From Amycolatopsis sp. 2-15 (GTDB taxonomy: Bacteria > Actinomycetota > Actinomycetes > Mycobacteriales > Pseudonocardiaceae), in contig NZ_CP127294.1 of assembly GCF_030285625.1 (NCBI RefSeq), positions 754,001-818,000 of the forward strand: a DNA stretch of 64,000 bases. The letters are read 5' to 3'. The notes under the pieces are model-generated. The model worked only from the letters and a program-made list of their open reading frames with translations. It did no database searches and was not told the origin of the DNA. Numbering within the stretch: the first letter of the stretch is position 1; the number at the start of each line of letters is the position of its first letter. The translations under genes and the position numbers were made by a program. Positions 10,638 through 21,619 of the stretch are shown piece after piece.

Positions 10638-12095
10638 TCAGGCGCTCTGCGCGAACTTGAGGACGCCGTCCGGGTCGTAGGTCTTGGCAACCTGGTCGAG
10701 CCTGGCCGCGTTGTCGCCGTAGTAGGCGGTTTTCCAGTCGGGCATGGCGGGGTCGAGGTAGTTGACGTAGCCGCCGCTCGCGCCCGCGTCGGCGAGGCCG
10801 CTGACCACAGTGGACACGGACTTGGCGACGCCTGCGTGGTTGCCCGTGGTGGCGGGCGCGTAGACCTGGATGCTGGCGAGCGCCTTGCGGTGCGGGAACG
10901 CGGTGTCGGCCGGGGCGACGTCGGCGACCGCACCGCCGAGGCCGTCGATGAGCAGGTCCATGCCCTTGTGGCCGGCGGCGAGGTCGCTGACCTTCGCGCC
11001 CGCCACCGGGTCGGTGATGATCCGCGACGAGGCCACGAACGTCTGGCGCGCGGAGCTGCCGGAGAAGTAGTTCATGGCGCCGCCGTAGCTGAGGCTCTTC
11101 ATCGTGCGGCTGGACGGAGACGCGTTGAGCTTGCCCAGCAACGTGGTGAGCTCGGCGGTGCCGCCGACGAACGCGCCGCCGACCCGGCACGACACCGGCG
11201 AACCGCCGGACACGACGAGGTTCGACCAGAGCTCGGGCGGGGTCGTGGGGAGCCACTGCTGCCACGCGTCGAGCACGTCGCCCGCCGAGCCGCCTGGGAA
11301 GTGCAGCGAGAACACCGTGATCCCGGGCGCGGGGTCGGTGCGGAAGGTGAACGACGTGACGATGCCGAAGTTGCCGCCCCCGCCGCCGCGCAGGGCCCAG
11401 AACAGGTCGGGCTCGGAGTCGGCGCCGGCGGTGCGCAGCTTGCCGTCCGGCGTCACGACCTGGGCGGACACGAGGTGGTCGCAGGTGAGGCCGTACTTGC
11501 GCGCCACGACGCCGATGCCGCCGCCGAGCGTGAGCCCGGCGATCCCGACCGTCGGGCACGAGCCGGCGGGCAGGCAGCGGCCGGCCTTGGCAAGTGCCGC
11601 GTAGACGTCACCCAGCCGCGCCCCGGCGCCGATCACGACCTGGTCGCCCTGGACCTGGACGCTCGACATGCTGCCGACGTCGACGATCAGGCCGCCGTCG
11701 GGCACGGAGTAGCCGGCGTAGCTGTGTCCCCCGCTGCGCGCGGCGATCGGCAGCCGTTGGGCGGCCGTCTCGAAGCAGGCCTGCACGTCTTCGGGGTTTC
11801 GCACTTTCGCCACGGCGGCCGGGGTGTGGCCGTCGAACAGCGGGTTGAAACCGCGCTTCGCGGTGGCGAACCCGCCGTCTCCCGGGAGCACGAGGTCGCC
11901 GCTGAGCTTGCTCTTGAGCGCATTCCAGTCCGGCGGCCCGGACGGCTTCGTCGACGGCGGCGGTGCTGTCGTCGTCGGCGTTGCGCTCCCGGGCGGCTGC
12001 TGCGGCGGCGCGGAGTCCGGCGAACACGCGGCGGCCACCGCACCGAGGGTGGCGAGCCCGGCGGCCCGCAGCAACGTCCTTCTCCCGACAGTCAT
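10638..12095 (-). CDS. Secreted/lipid-anchored FAD-linked oxidase (berberine-bridge family)
   Basis: A 485-residue protein. A twin-arginine leader (GRRTLLRAAG) ends in a lipobox AAAC (Cys24), followed by a Pro/Thr-rich linker, so it should be exported folded and lipid anchored. The FAD_binding_4 domain has SGGHSYAG (His124) and AGSCPTVG (Cys180), the two residues used for bicovalent FAD attachment in this family. LTLGGGIGVV and the BBE C-terminal motif YVNYLDPAMPDW are present. It oxidises an unknown alcohol, sugar or alkaloid-type substrate. It is convergent with the MarR gene only 15 bp away. Confidence 0.9.
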   Translation of the reverse strand: MTVGRRTLLRAAGLATLGAVAAACSPDSAPPQQPPGSATPTTTAPPPSTKPSGPPDWNALKSKLSGDLVLPGDGGFATAKRGFNPLFDGHTPAAVAKVRNPEDVQACFETAAQRLPIAARSGGHSYAGYSVPDGGLIVDVGSMSSVQVQGDQVVIGAGARLGDVYAALAKAGRCLPAGSCPTVGIAGLTLGGGIGVVARKYGLTCDHLVSAQVVTPDGKLRTAGADSEPDLFWALRGGGGGNFGIVTSFTFRTDPAPGITVFSLHFPGGSAGDVLDAWQQWLPTTPPELWSNLVVSGGSPVSCRVGGAFVGGTAELTTLLGKLNASPSSRTMKSLSYGGAMNYFSGSSARQTFVASSRIITDPVAGAKVSDLAAGHKGMDLLIDGLGGAVADVAPADTAFPHRKALASIQVYAPATTGNHAGVAKSVSTVVSGLADAGASGGYVNYLDPAMPDWKTAYYGDNAARLDQVAKTYDPDGVLKFAQSA

Positions 12096-12150
12096 GTTTG
12101 TTCAGACGTTCCGGACAGCGGTGGGGTTCATCGGTTCGCCCGAGTGAGTG

Positions 12151-12711
12151 TCACGAGCAGGGTGAGTAGCCCCGCAGGTAGTGCCCCACGACGGCGTCGG
12201 CGGCGAAGAGTTTCCTGGCCCGATCCATGGCGGCGTGCACGTCGTCCGTGATCGCCACGACGGAGTCGGTGAAGGTCGCCGTGTCGGCCGTCGGCAGTTG
12301 GTCCGCGCGCCGGAGGAGCTGGGCGAGGTCGGCTTCGAGGCGCCGGTAGACGGCGTTGATCCGGTCGCGCGTGGCGCTCGGCGGGGTTTCCGCGACCTGG
12401 ACCGCGTTGTCGTGTACGAGCCCCGCGAGGGTGGTGGTGTCCTGCACGGCTTCCTGCTGGAACTGCTTGCGGTGCGCCGGAGTGCTGGTTCCGGCGATCC
12501 GGTCGTCCGCGGCGTGGGCGCCCAGGTTCCCGATCTCGGTCAGGATCTGCCTGGGGGTGCTGCAGAACGCGCCCGCCCAGTGCCAGGCCAAGGTGTCGGT
12601 CAGCGACATCGGAGCCGCTGACTTGGACGGCGCGGGAGCAGGCGGCGGGCTTGCCGAGCAGCCCGAGACCGTCAACGCGGCCAGCGCAGCCACCACCGAA
12701 AACCTGCGCAC
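12151..12711 (-). CDS. Small secreted lipoprotein of unknown function
   Basis: A 186-residue protein. The GTG at 12711 follows AAGGGA and begins RRFSVVAALAALTVSGCSA, a classic lipoprotein signal with the anchor Cys. The mature part after a Pro/Ala linker is mostly helical (HWAGAFCSTPRQILTEIG, INAVYRRLEADLAQLLRRAD) and ends in YSPCS. No family was recognised. It sits between the FAD oxidase and the maleylpyruvate-isomerase-type gene on the same strand. Confidence 0.75.
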   Translation of the reverse strand: MRRFSVVAALAALTVSGCSASPPPAPAPSKSAAPMSLTDTLAWHWAGAFCSTPRQILTEIGNLGAHAADDRIAGTSTPAHRKQFQQEAVQDTTTLAGLVHDNAVQVAETPPSATRDRINAVYRRLEADLAQLLRRADQLPTADTATFTDSVVAITDDVHAAMDRARKLFAADAVVGHYLRGYSPCS

Positions 12712-12767
12712 GAAGTCGTCCCTTCCCCAGTACTCGCCAAAAGCCAAGCACAACGGGAAAAACCGCT

Positions 12768-13460
12768 TCACACCAGGGACTTGAACTCCGGCACCGGCCC
12801 CTGGAGCACCTCACCAGAGGCGCGGCCGGAGAGCCACGCCAACACGGCACCGGGGGTGCCGGAGACGAGGCCGTCCGCACCGGAAGCCATGGTCCACGTG
12901 TGGGTGCCGTCGGTGAGGCGGATCGGGGGCAGGTCACCGAGGTACATGTTGATCATGTTGGTCACGACGTCGTCCACGTAGTCGCCCAGGAGCGAGCACG
13001 CGCTGGTGAAGTCGTGGCCGGCGTCGAGGTCGACGAGGTGGATGGTGGTCTCCGCGAGGCGCAGCGTCAGGGCGTCGGCGCCGGTGATGGGCTGGCCGCC
13101 GCGGCCGCGGACGGGCGCGGTCCAGGCATGGTCCGGCAGCGAAGCAGCCAGGTCGACGAGCCGCTCCCCCGATGCGACCACGTCGGCGAGGATCTCGGCG
13201 GCACCGCGGGAAGCGCCGGCGGCGATGTCGTCGTCGCGGGCGGTGCCGGGGCCGTACATGGGGTGCTCGACGCCGGTGGCCGCCCAGGTCAGGAGGTTGC
13301 CGACGGCGTCGGCGTTGCGGGCGAGGTGGGTGAGCAGGTGCGCGCGCGTCCAGCCGGGCAGCGCGCTCGGTGCGCGCAGGGCCGTCTCGTCGAGGGAGCC
13401 GATGACCAGGGCCCACTCGTCCTGCAGTTCCCGCACGCGGGTCAACGCCGTTGTCGTCAC
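12768..13460 (-). CDS. Maleylpyruvate-isomerase-family (mycothiol-dependent type) protein
   Basis: A 230-residue MDMPI/DinB-fold protein. The N-terminal helix carries GWTRAHLLTHLARNADA (first metal His), the centre has LRLAETTIHLVDLDAG with the Glu-x3-His-type metal ligands, and the C-terminal domain resembles SCP2-like caps (LTDGTHTWTMASG...GTPGAVLAWLSGR). Members isomerise maleylpyruvate or detoxify electrophiles with mycothiol. The substrate here is unknown. Confidence 0.85.
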   Translation of the reverse strand: MTTTALTRVRELQDEWALVIGSLDETALRAPSALPGWTRAHLLTHLARNADAVGNLLTWAATGVEHPMYGPGTARDDDIAAGASRGAAEILADVVASGERLVDLAASLPDHAWTAPVRGRGGQPITGADALTLRLAETTIHLVDLDAGHDFTSACSLLGDYVDDVVTNMINMYLGDLPPIRLTDGTHTWTMASGADGLVSGTPGAVLAWLSGRASGEVLQGPVPEFKSLV

Positions 13461-13476
13461 CCGGTGATCGTAGGAG

Positions 13477-15183
13477 CTATCGGCGGAGTGCGGCAGGGGC
13501 GTCGGAGGGAACCGCGGGGTTCTTCGGCGCCACCGCGTCCAGCCGCGTGTACGCCGTGTCCTGCCCCGGACGCTGGTCTGCCTCGCCCTTGTTGGGCCAG
13601 AACGAGAACGCCCGCTCGGCCTGCGCCGTGATCGTGAGCGACGGGTTCACGCCGAGGTTCGCCGTGATCGCCGAACCGTCCACAACGGACAGTCCTGGGT
13701 AGCCGTAGACCCGGTGGTACGGGTCGATCACGCCCGACTCCGCGCTGTCCCCGATGGGCACGCCGCCGATGAAGTGGGCCGTGAGCGGGATGTCGAAGAT
13801 CTCGCCCCACGTGCCGCCCGGCATCCCGCCGATGTGCTCCGCCGTGCGGACGTTGGCCTCGTGTCCGGCCGGGATGAAGCTCGGATTGGGCTCGCCGTGG
13901 CCCTGCTTCGACGTGTACTTGCGCCGCCCGAACAAGCCGGGCCGCGTGTATGTGGTGATGGAGTTGTCGAGGCTCTGCATCACCAGCAGGATCACGGTGC
14001 GCTCGCTCCAGCGGTAGCCGTTGAGCAGCTTCGCGGACTGCAGCGGGTGCTTGACCAGGAACGTCAGCGCCTGGCGCCAGCGCGGCACCGGCGACGCGCC
14101 GTCGGTGGCGACGGTCTGCAGCAGGCTCATCGCGTTGCTGCCCTTGCCGTAGCGCACGGGCTCGATGTGGGTGTTCTCGTCGGGGTGGATCGACGACGTG
14201 ATCGCGACGCCGCGGCTGAAGTCCCGCGCGGAGTCCACCGCGGTGCGCGCGGCCCCGATGATCGCCTCGGAGTTCGTGCGCGTCAGCTCGCCGAGGCGCC
14301 GTGACAGGCGAGGCAGCGCGCCCGTGTCCTTCATGCGGTGCAACAGGTTCTGCGTGCCCCACGTGCCCGCGGCGAACACGACCTGGCCCGCGGTCACGGT
14401 GGTGCGGAAACGCTTCGAGCGCGTGCCGGTCTTCTGCAGCGTCACGCGGTAGCCGTCGCCCGCCGGCTCGACCGACGCGACGGTCGTCAGCGGGATGACC
14501 TTCGCCCCGTCCTGCTCGGCGAGGTAGAGGTAGTTCTTGACCAGCGTGTTCTTCGCCCCGACGCGGCAGCCCGTCATGCAGGCGCCGCACTCGGTGCAGC
14601 CGACGCGGTGGGGCCCGGCGCCGCCGAAGAACGGGTCGCGCGCGGTCTCGCCGGGCTTGCCGAAGTACACGCCCACCGGCGTCGGGTGGAACGACTCGCC
14701 CACACCCATGTCCTCGGCAACCTCGCGCATCACCACGTCCGAGGGCGTCAGCGTCGGGTTCGTGACCACTCCGAGCATCCGGCTCGCCTGGTCGTAGTGC
14801 GGCGCGAGCTCCGCCTCCCAGTCGGTGATGTGCGCCCACTGGCGGTCGGCGTAGAACGGCTTCAGCGGGCGGTACAACGTGTTCGCGTACACCAGCGACC
14901 CACCGCCGACGCCCGCGCCGGCCAGCACCATCACGTCGTTGAGCATGTGGATGCGCTGGATCCCGTAACACCCGAGCTGCGGCGCCCACAGGTACCGCTT
15001 GAGGTCCCACGACGTCTTCGCGAACTCGTCGTCCGCGAACCGCCGCCCCGCCTCCACCACGGCGACCCGGTAGCCCTTCTCGGTGAGCCGCAGCGCCGCC
15101 ACGCTGCCCCCGAACCCGGACCCCACCACGACGACGTCGTAGTCGGGCCCGCCCTGCGCTGTGGTGGTGTTACTGGCAGTCAC
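13477..15183 (-). CDS. GMC-family oxidoreductase, ChoD-like
   Basis: A 568-residue flavoenzyme. The FAD-binding GSGFGGSVAALRL is at residues 21-33, followed by GAGVGGGSLVYANT (86-101). The GMC C-terminal signature includes HFIGGVPIGD and NPSLTITAQAER. An unusual Cys cluster, C196-x2-C199-x2-C202-x3-C206, has ferredoxin spacing. This family is annotated as cholesterol oxidase ChoD in mycobacteria and lies next to guaB3 there as here; steroid oxidation itself is not proven. The start MTASNTTT gives the normal distance to the FAD motif. Confidence 0.9.
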   Translation of the reverse strand: MTASNTTTAQGGPDYDVVVVGSGFGGSVAALRLTEKGYRVAVVEAGRRFADDEFAKTSWDLKRYLWAPQLGCYGIQRIHMLNDVMVLAGAGVGGGSLVYANTLYRPLKPFYADRQWAHITDWEAELAPHYDQASRMLGVVTNPTLTPSDVVMREVAEDMGVGESFHPTPVGVYFGKPGETARDPFFGGAGPHRVGCTECGACMTGCRVGAKNTLVKNYLYLAEQDGAKVIPLTTVASVEPAGDGYRVTLQKTGTRSKRFRTTVTAGQVVFAAGTWGTQNLLHRMKDTGALPRLSRRLGELTRTNSEAIIGAARTAVDSARDFSRGVAITSSIHPDENTHIEPVRYGKGSNAMSLLQTVATDGASPVPRWRQALTFLVKHPLQSAKLLNGYRWSERTVILLVMQSLDNSITTYTRPGLFGRRKYTSKQGHGEPNPSFIPAGHEANVRTAEHIGGMPGGTWGEIFDIPLTAHFIGGVPIGDSAESGVIDPYHRVYGYPGLSVVDGSAITANLGVNPSLTITAQAERAFSFWPNKGEADQRPGQDTAYTRLDAVAPKNPAVPSDAPAALRR

Positions 15184-15292
15184 AGGTCCGAGCGTAACCC
15201 GGGGATGTCCTTCTGACCAGAGGTAAGTTACTCGTCGGTTACATCACCGAACCGCGGAAGCCGAGCTCGGGCAACCGATACGATGCCCGCCG

Positions 15293-15943
15293 ATGACGGT
15301 GAATTCGGTCCGAGCCCGGCGACGGGCCGGCGCGGCGAGCCAGACCGGCTTGACGGTCCGCCTGCGCGAGATCCGCCCCGCCGACCACCGCGTGCTCGCC
15401 GGGTTCGACCGCGACGCGGCGCGCGGCCACGACCTGCGCCTCGGCGGCTACCGGCACTGGGCCGCGCACCGCGGCCGGGCGGCCGATCCCGGCGACGACT
15501 TCCACTTCGCCATCGAGGCGCGGCACAGCCGGGCAGTGGTCGGGTCCATGTGGATCCAGGCCGATCCGGCGACGCGCCGCTTCAGCTACGGCATCGGGAT
15601 CGGCCCGCAGCACCGCCGTTGCGGGTACGCCGCCGACGCCGTCACCGTGTTGCTCACGGTCATGTTCGAGCAGCGCGGCTACCGCGAGTGCGTGGTGAGC
15701 GTGAACGGCGCCAACTTCGCTTCCCTTGCGCTGCACGGAGAACTCGGCTTCCGCGAGGAGGGCCGGCCGCGCGACACCGAGCTGCGGCACGGGGAGGTGC
15801 GGTATCCCGTCCTGATGGGACTCACCGCGGCCCGGTTCGCCGCGCACCAGCGGGCCGGGCGCGCTCCCCTGCGTCCCGAGCGCGGACGGCATTGGCGCAC
15901 CCCGCGGCGCGGCCGGCACTGGGCGTCCCGCACCGCTTCCTGA
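15293..15943 (+). CDS. GNAT-family N-acetyltransferase (RimJ/RimL-like)
   Basis: A 216-residue protein. The acetyl-CoA binding signature is IGPQHRRCGYAADAV and the C-terminal GNAT strand-helix is VNGANFASLALHGELGF, as in RimJ/RimL-type enzymes. The last 45 residues are Arg-rich and outside the domain. The substrate is unknown. It is divergent from the GMC gene. Confidence 0.82.
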   Translation: MTVNSVRARRRAGAASQTGLTVRLREIRPADHRVLAGFDRDAARGHDLRLGGYRHWAAHRGRAADPGDDFHFAIEARHSRAVVGSMWIQADPATRRFSYGIGIGPQHRRCGYAADAVTVLLTVMFEQRGYRECVVSVNGANFASLALHGELGFREEGRPRDTELRHGEVRYPVLMGLTAARFAAHQRAGRAPLRPERGRHWRTPRRGRHWASRTAS

Positions 15944-15961
15944 AAGTCCTGAAGTCGTGAA

Positions 15962-15994
15962 CGAGGCCCCCACGTCCAGGACGCGGGGGCCTCG
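15962..15994. terminator. Bidirectional hairpin terminator
   Basis: CGAGGCCCCC (15962-15971) pairs with GGGGGCCTCG (15985-15994), with an inner CGTC/GACG stem after one mismatch. It lies between the converging GNAT and guaB3 genes. Confidence 0.8.
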
Positions 15995-16006
15995 GCAAGC
16001 GAACGA

Positions 16007-17146
16007 TCAGCGGCGGACGGTCAGCCCGACCCGCTGGAACTCCTTCAGGTCCGAGTACCCCGTCTTCGCCATCGCGCGGCGCAACGCGCCGAAGAGGTTC
16101 ACCACGCCCTCGGCGTCCGACGAAGGGCCGAAGAGCAGCGTCTTCAGGTCCACCGCGTAGTCGGAGTCCGGGCCGGCGACGACGCGCGAGCGCGGCAGCG
16201 ACGGGTGGGCCGCGGCGGCGGTCCAGTAGAGGCCCTGGCCGGGGGCGTCGGAGGCGGTCGCCAGGGGCGCGCCGAGCATGACGGCGTCGGCGCCGCAGGC
16301 GATGGCCTTGGCGATGTCGCCCGAGGTGGTCATGCCGCCGTCTGCGAGGACGTGGACGTAGCGGCCGCCGGTCTCGTCGAGGTAGTCGCGGCGGGCGGCC
16401 GCGGCGTCGACGACGGCGGTGGCCATGGGGACGCCGATGCCGAGCACGCGGTCGGTGCTGGTGACGCCCGGGGTGTAGCCGTGGCCGACGATCACGCCCG
16501 CCGCGCCGGTGCGCATGAGGTGCATGGCCGTGCGGTAGTCGCTCACGCCGCCGGCGATCACGGGCACGTCGAGACGGCCGATGAACTCCTTGAGGTTGAG
16601 CGGTTCCGCTTCGCGCTCCACGTGTTCGGCGGAGATGATCGTGCCCTGCACCACGAGGATCTCGACACCGGCGGCCAGCAGGTCGGGCGTGAGCTCGGCG
16701 GCGTGCTGCGGGCTCACACGCGCGGCCACGGTGACGCCCGACTCGCGGACGGTCTTGATCGCCTCGCTCAGCAGGTCGAGCCGGACCGGCGCGGCGTGCA
16801 GCTCCTGCAGCTCACGGACGACGGCCGTGGGGTCCTCGGTCTCCTCCGCGGCCCGGACCAGCCGGAAGATGGCGTCCTCGACGTTGGCGTGGCGCGCCCA
16901 CAGGCCCTCGGCGTTGAGCACGCCCAGGCCACCCAGCTCGCCGATCGCGACGGCCGTGCCCGGCGACACGATGGCGTCGGTCGGGTGTGTGACCAGCGGC
17001 AGGTCGAAGCGGTAGGCGTCGATCTGCCACGAGGTCGACACCACCGACGACGACCGCGTGCGCCGCGAGGGCACGATCTCCACGTCATCGAGGTCATACG
17101 CCCGCCGAGCGGTGCGACCCATCCCGATCTCGACCAGATCCCGCAC
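16007..17146 (-). CDS. guaB3: IMP dehydrogenase-family protein GuaB3
   Basis: A 379-residue IMPDH/GMPR-fold barrel without CBS domains. The start [19 protein letters not shown] is the characteristic GuaB3 N terminus; GTG at 17146 follows AGAAGGGAC. Phosphate-binding segments are [13 protein letters not shown] and [20 protein letters not shown]. In the loop where IMPDH has its catalytic Cys this protein reads [16 protein letters not shown], with no Cys, so classical IMPDH chemistry is unlikely. GuaB3 proteins are conserved beside guaB in actinobacteria; their reaction is not settled by sequence. Confidence 0.9.
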   Translation of the reverse strand: MRDLVEIGMGRTARRAYDLDDVEIVPSRRTRSSSVVSTSWQIDAYRFDLPLVTHPTDAIVSPGTAVAIGELGGLGVLNAEGLWARHANVEDAIFRLVRAAEETEDPTAVVRELQELHAAPVRLDLLSEAIKTVRESGVTVAARVSPQHAAELTPDLLAAGVEILVVQGTIISAEHVEREAEPLNLKEFIGRLDVPVIAGGVSDYRTAMHLMRTGAAGVIVGHGYTPGVTSTDRVLGIGVPMATAVVDAAAARRDYLDETGGRYVHVLADGGMTTSGDIAKAIACGADAVMLGAPLATASDAPGQGLYWTAAAAHPSLPRSRVVAGPDSDYAVDLKTLLFGPSSDAEGVVNLFGALRRAMAKTGYSDLKEFQRVGLTVRR

Positions 17147-17327
17147 GTGATGTCCCTTCTCGCACCGACGACAACGCTGTCCATTGTCGCTAGCCCGCGT
17201 GGGTGACCAACGCACGGGGCCTGTTTCGAGGGCGAACAACCGCAGGTTGTGCACCGCGTCACGAGGTTGTTTGCCACCGCCGTTTCGCGCGCTGTTGGAT
17301 GCGTCGGACGACGACAGGGGGACAAGA

Positions 17328-18605
17328 GTGGCGCTGGGACAGGACTTTCGACGGCTGTGGCTGGCGTACGCGGCGAGCACCGCGGGCACTTTCCTCGCGC
17401 TCGACGCGTTCCCGTTCATCGCCGTGACGGTGCTCCACAGCAGCACCACAGAGGTCTCGGTGCTGGCCGCGGCGGGCCTGGCCGTGGGCGCGCTGATCGC
17501 GGTGCCGCTGGGGCCGTGGGTGGAGTTCCGCCGCAAACGGCCCGTGCTGGTGGCGATGGACGCCGTGCGGTTCGTCGCACTGCTGACCCTGCCACTCGGC
17601 TACGCGTTCGGCGGGCTCACGTTCGGGCAGCTCGTGGCCGTGTCGGTGGTCGTGGCGGCCGCGAACATCGTGTTCACGGCGGCCAGTGGCGCATACCTCA
17701 AAGGCCTGGCGACGGGCGAGGACCTGCTCGTCGCCAACGGCCGGTTCGAGACCACGCAGTGGACCGCCACCGCCGTCGGCCCGCCGTCGGGCGGCGCGCT
17801 GATCGGCGTGTTCGGACCACTCGCGACGGTGGTGCTCGACAGCGTCAGTTACCTGCTGTCCGCGCTCGCGATCGGCGCCATCCGCACGCCCGAGCCGCCG
17901 CCCACCGCGCGCCCGGCGACGGTCCGGACCAGGGACGTGCTCGACGGCTGGCACTACATTCTCGGCCACCCGCGGCTGCGCGCGCTGTTCCTCAACACGA
18001 CGCTGGTGAACGGCCTGATCATGGCGACGGCCCCGCTGCTCGCGATCCTGCTGCTGCGCGAGCTCGGGTTCGCGGCGTGGCAGTACGGGCTGGCGTTCGG
18101 CGCGCCGTGCCTCGGCGGGCTGCTCGGCTCGCGGCTGTCGCGCCGGATCACCGCGCGCTTCGGCCCCGAGCGCGTGCTGCTGGTGACGGGGACGCTGCGC
18201 GTGATCTGGCCGGTGGCGCTCGCGTTCACCCCGCACGGGCCGGCCGGGCTGGGGTTCGTGATGCTCGTCGAGTTCGGGCTGATCCTCACGATCGGCATCT
18301 TCAGCCCCGTCTCGGCCACCTACCGGCTGCAGGAGACGGAGACCTCGCGCGCCGCGCGCGTGCTGTCGGCTTGGGGCATCACCGCCGGGGCGACGCGGGC
18401 CGCGCTGACACTGGCGTGGGGCGCGCTCGGCGCCTGGCTCGGCACGCGCGAAGCGATCGGCCTGGCCGGGCTGCTGATGCTGGCCACGCCCGTGCTGCTG
18501 TGGCGGGTCAGAACAACGTCGCGCCCGCCACGGCCCCCGCGACCGCGGAAATCAGGCCCACCGCGAGCGACACCGGCAGCGCCCGCTTCCCGCCCCGCAC
18601 CATGA
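17328..18605 (+). CDS. MFS transporter (enterobactin-exporter-like MFS_3 type)
   Basis: A 425-residue transporter with twelve apparent helices. It begins FRRLWLAYAASTAGTFLAL and has the loop motif EFRRKRPVLV between helices 2 and 3 and LSRRITARFGPERVLLVTG in the second half. The GTG at 17328 follows AGGGGGACAAG. The last 30 or so residues are Arg/Pro rich and run 98 bp into the convergent membrane gene, so the true function of the tail is doubtful. The substrate is unknown. Confidence 0.82.
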   Translation: MALGQDFRRLWLAYAASTAGTFLALDAFPFIAVTVLHSSTTEVSVLAAAGLAVGALIAVPLGPWVEFRRKRPVLVAMDAVRFVALLTLPLGYAFGGLTFGQLVAVSVVVAAANIVFTAASGAYLKGLATGEDLLVANGRFETTQWTATAVGPPSGGALIGVFGPLATVVLDSVSYLLSALAIGAIRTPEPPPTARPATVRTRDVLDGWHYILGHPRLRALFLNTTLVNGLIMATAPLLAILLLRELGFAAWQYGLAFGAPCLGGLLGSRLSRRITARFGPERVLLVTGTLRVIWPVALAFTPHGPAGLGFVMLVEFGLILTIGIFSPVSATYRLQETETSRAARVLSAWGITAGATRAALTLAWGALGAWLGTREAIGLAGLLMLATPVLLWRVRTTSRPPRPPRPRKSGPPRATPAAPASRPAP

Positions 18606-19110
18606 GGAACACCGCGTAGGCCAGCACGATCACCCCGACCAGGCCACCCCACACGGGCCCGATCAGCGAAGACGAGCGCACCCCGACCACTTCGTCGCCT
18701 CGGCGCACCTCGCGCACCGCGCCGGACCGGTTCGAGCGCGTGAGCTCCACGGCCGTGCCCACGCGGGTGTCGAGCGCCGGATCCACACTCAGCATGTCGA
18801 CGTTCTCGCCGCCCGACGTCAGGAACCGCAGAACGTAGCGCGTGGGCGGGTTGTCGGGGTCGCGCACCTCGTCGCAGCTCACGACGTGGGCCGCCTCGAC
18901 GTGCGACGGCCCGGCCACCTGAACCACGACGCCGGCCCCGACGGCCGCCGGCATGGCGAAGCCGACGACGACCACGAACAACTCGGCGAGACGATCCGCT
19001 TTCACCGCACCACTCAGCCGCACCGCGGCCGTCGCCGCGAGGGGACAAATGCCCGCCGGGTCAAAACGAGACGCGCGCCGCGGAGGCGCCACCCGTCGTG
19101 ATACCGACAT
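18508..19110 (-). CDS. Membrane protein, DUF3592-like topology
   Basis: Up to 200 residues. A hydrophobic helix (LAELFVVVVGFAMPAAVGAG) is followed by a soluble beta-rich segment with a Cys near VVSCDEV and a C-terminal membrane region of two helices (IGPVWGGLVGVIVLAYAVFLMV and LPVSLAVGLISAVAGAVAG). The start is uncertain: ATG 19110 lies inside the guaB terminator stem, whereas GTG 19005 begins just before the first helix. Topology resembles DUF3592 proteins; no function is assigned. Confidence 0.6.
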   Translation of the reverse strand: MSVSRRVAPPRRASRFDPAGICPLAATAAVRLSGAVKADRLAELFVVVVGFAMPAAVGAGVVVQVAGPSHVEAAHVVSCDEVRDPDNPPTRYVLRFLTSGGENVDMLSVDPALDTRVGTAVELTRSNRSGAVREVRRGDEVVGVRSSSLIGPVWGGLVGVIVLAYAVFLMVRGGKRALPVSLAVGLISAVAGAVAGATLF

Positions 19111-19175
19111 CCCGCCCGTCCCTTCGAGAAGATCAACGACCTGCTCGAAGCGTGGTGGTACGGGCGGGATGTCGG
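19104..19175. terminator. Nested inverted repeat, probable guaB terminator
   Basis: A perfect 16-bp outer stem (19104-19119 with 19160-19175, containing ATCCCGCCCGT) encloses an inner 7-bp stem CTTCGAG/CTCGAAG (19122-19128 with 19144-19150). It lies directly downstream of guaB on its strand and covers the first possible start of the next gene. Confidence 0.65.
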
Positions 19176-19213
19176 GAAGATCCGAACGGGCGGACTCCCC
19201 GGGCTTGCCGGAC

Positions 19214-21253
<2,040 letters not shown>

Positions 21254-21262
21254 TTACGGTTG

Positions 21263-21354
21263 AACGGCCCTGGTGAGACTGCTCACCAGGGCCGTTTTCG
21301 TCTCGGTGGGGTGGGCCGAACTGCCCTGGTGATCTTCGGATCGCCGGGGCCGTT
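21263..21354. terminator. Two tandem hairpin terminators
   Basis: The first is a perfect 14-bp stem (21263-21276 with 21283-21296, AACGGCCCTGGTGA) followed by TTTT. The second (21319-21334 with 21339-21354, TTCG loop) is a diverged copy with the same AAC-GCCC-GG-GA pattern. They follow the DUF5319 gene. Confidence 0.8.
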
Positions 21355-21428
21355 TGCGGTTCTCGGGCTTGCCGCTGCAGGTGGGGGCTCGGGTTGCTGA
21401 CCAGACGCGGGCGGCAAGGCGGACCCCA

Positions 21429-21476
21429 CCCTCCCCAGGGGGCCATCCCCAGCCCAGTCTATCGGCCACCTCCGAC
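21429..21476. repeat. Intergenic repeat block, copy 1
   Basis: A 48-bp stretch (beginning CCCTCCCCAGGGGGC and ending TATCGGCCACCTCCGAC) matches 36204-36250 at roughly 40 positions. In both places a GTTGTCCA motif follows within about 60 bp. The 369-bp gap around it (21251-21619) otherwise holds only hairpins. Confidence 0.6.
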
Positions 21477-21577
21477 AAAACCGCTGTTCACGCCATGCCC
21501 GAGGCGAAGTTGTCCACAACTCGGCACCCCTGTGGACAACCGGCCGCCGCACTCAGCCGACAACACCCGCGCACGAA

Positions 21578-21607
21578 AAAACGCCCCGGCCGGAGCCAGG
21601 GCGTTTT
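21578..21607. terminator. Hairpin terminator after rsdA
   Basis: AAAACGCCC (21578-21586) pairs with GGGCGTTTT (21599-21607). It lies 13 bp past the rsdA stop. Confidence 0.7.
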
Positions 21608-21619
21608 CGAAGCGAGGTC

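Noticed and set aside
10836-12251. 471-codon plus-strand frame
   Set aside because: Antisense to the berberine-bridge-type oxidase, which has an intact leader, His and Cys attachment sites.
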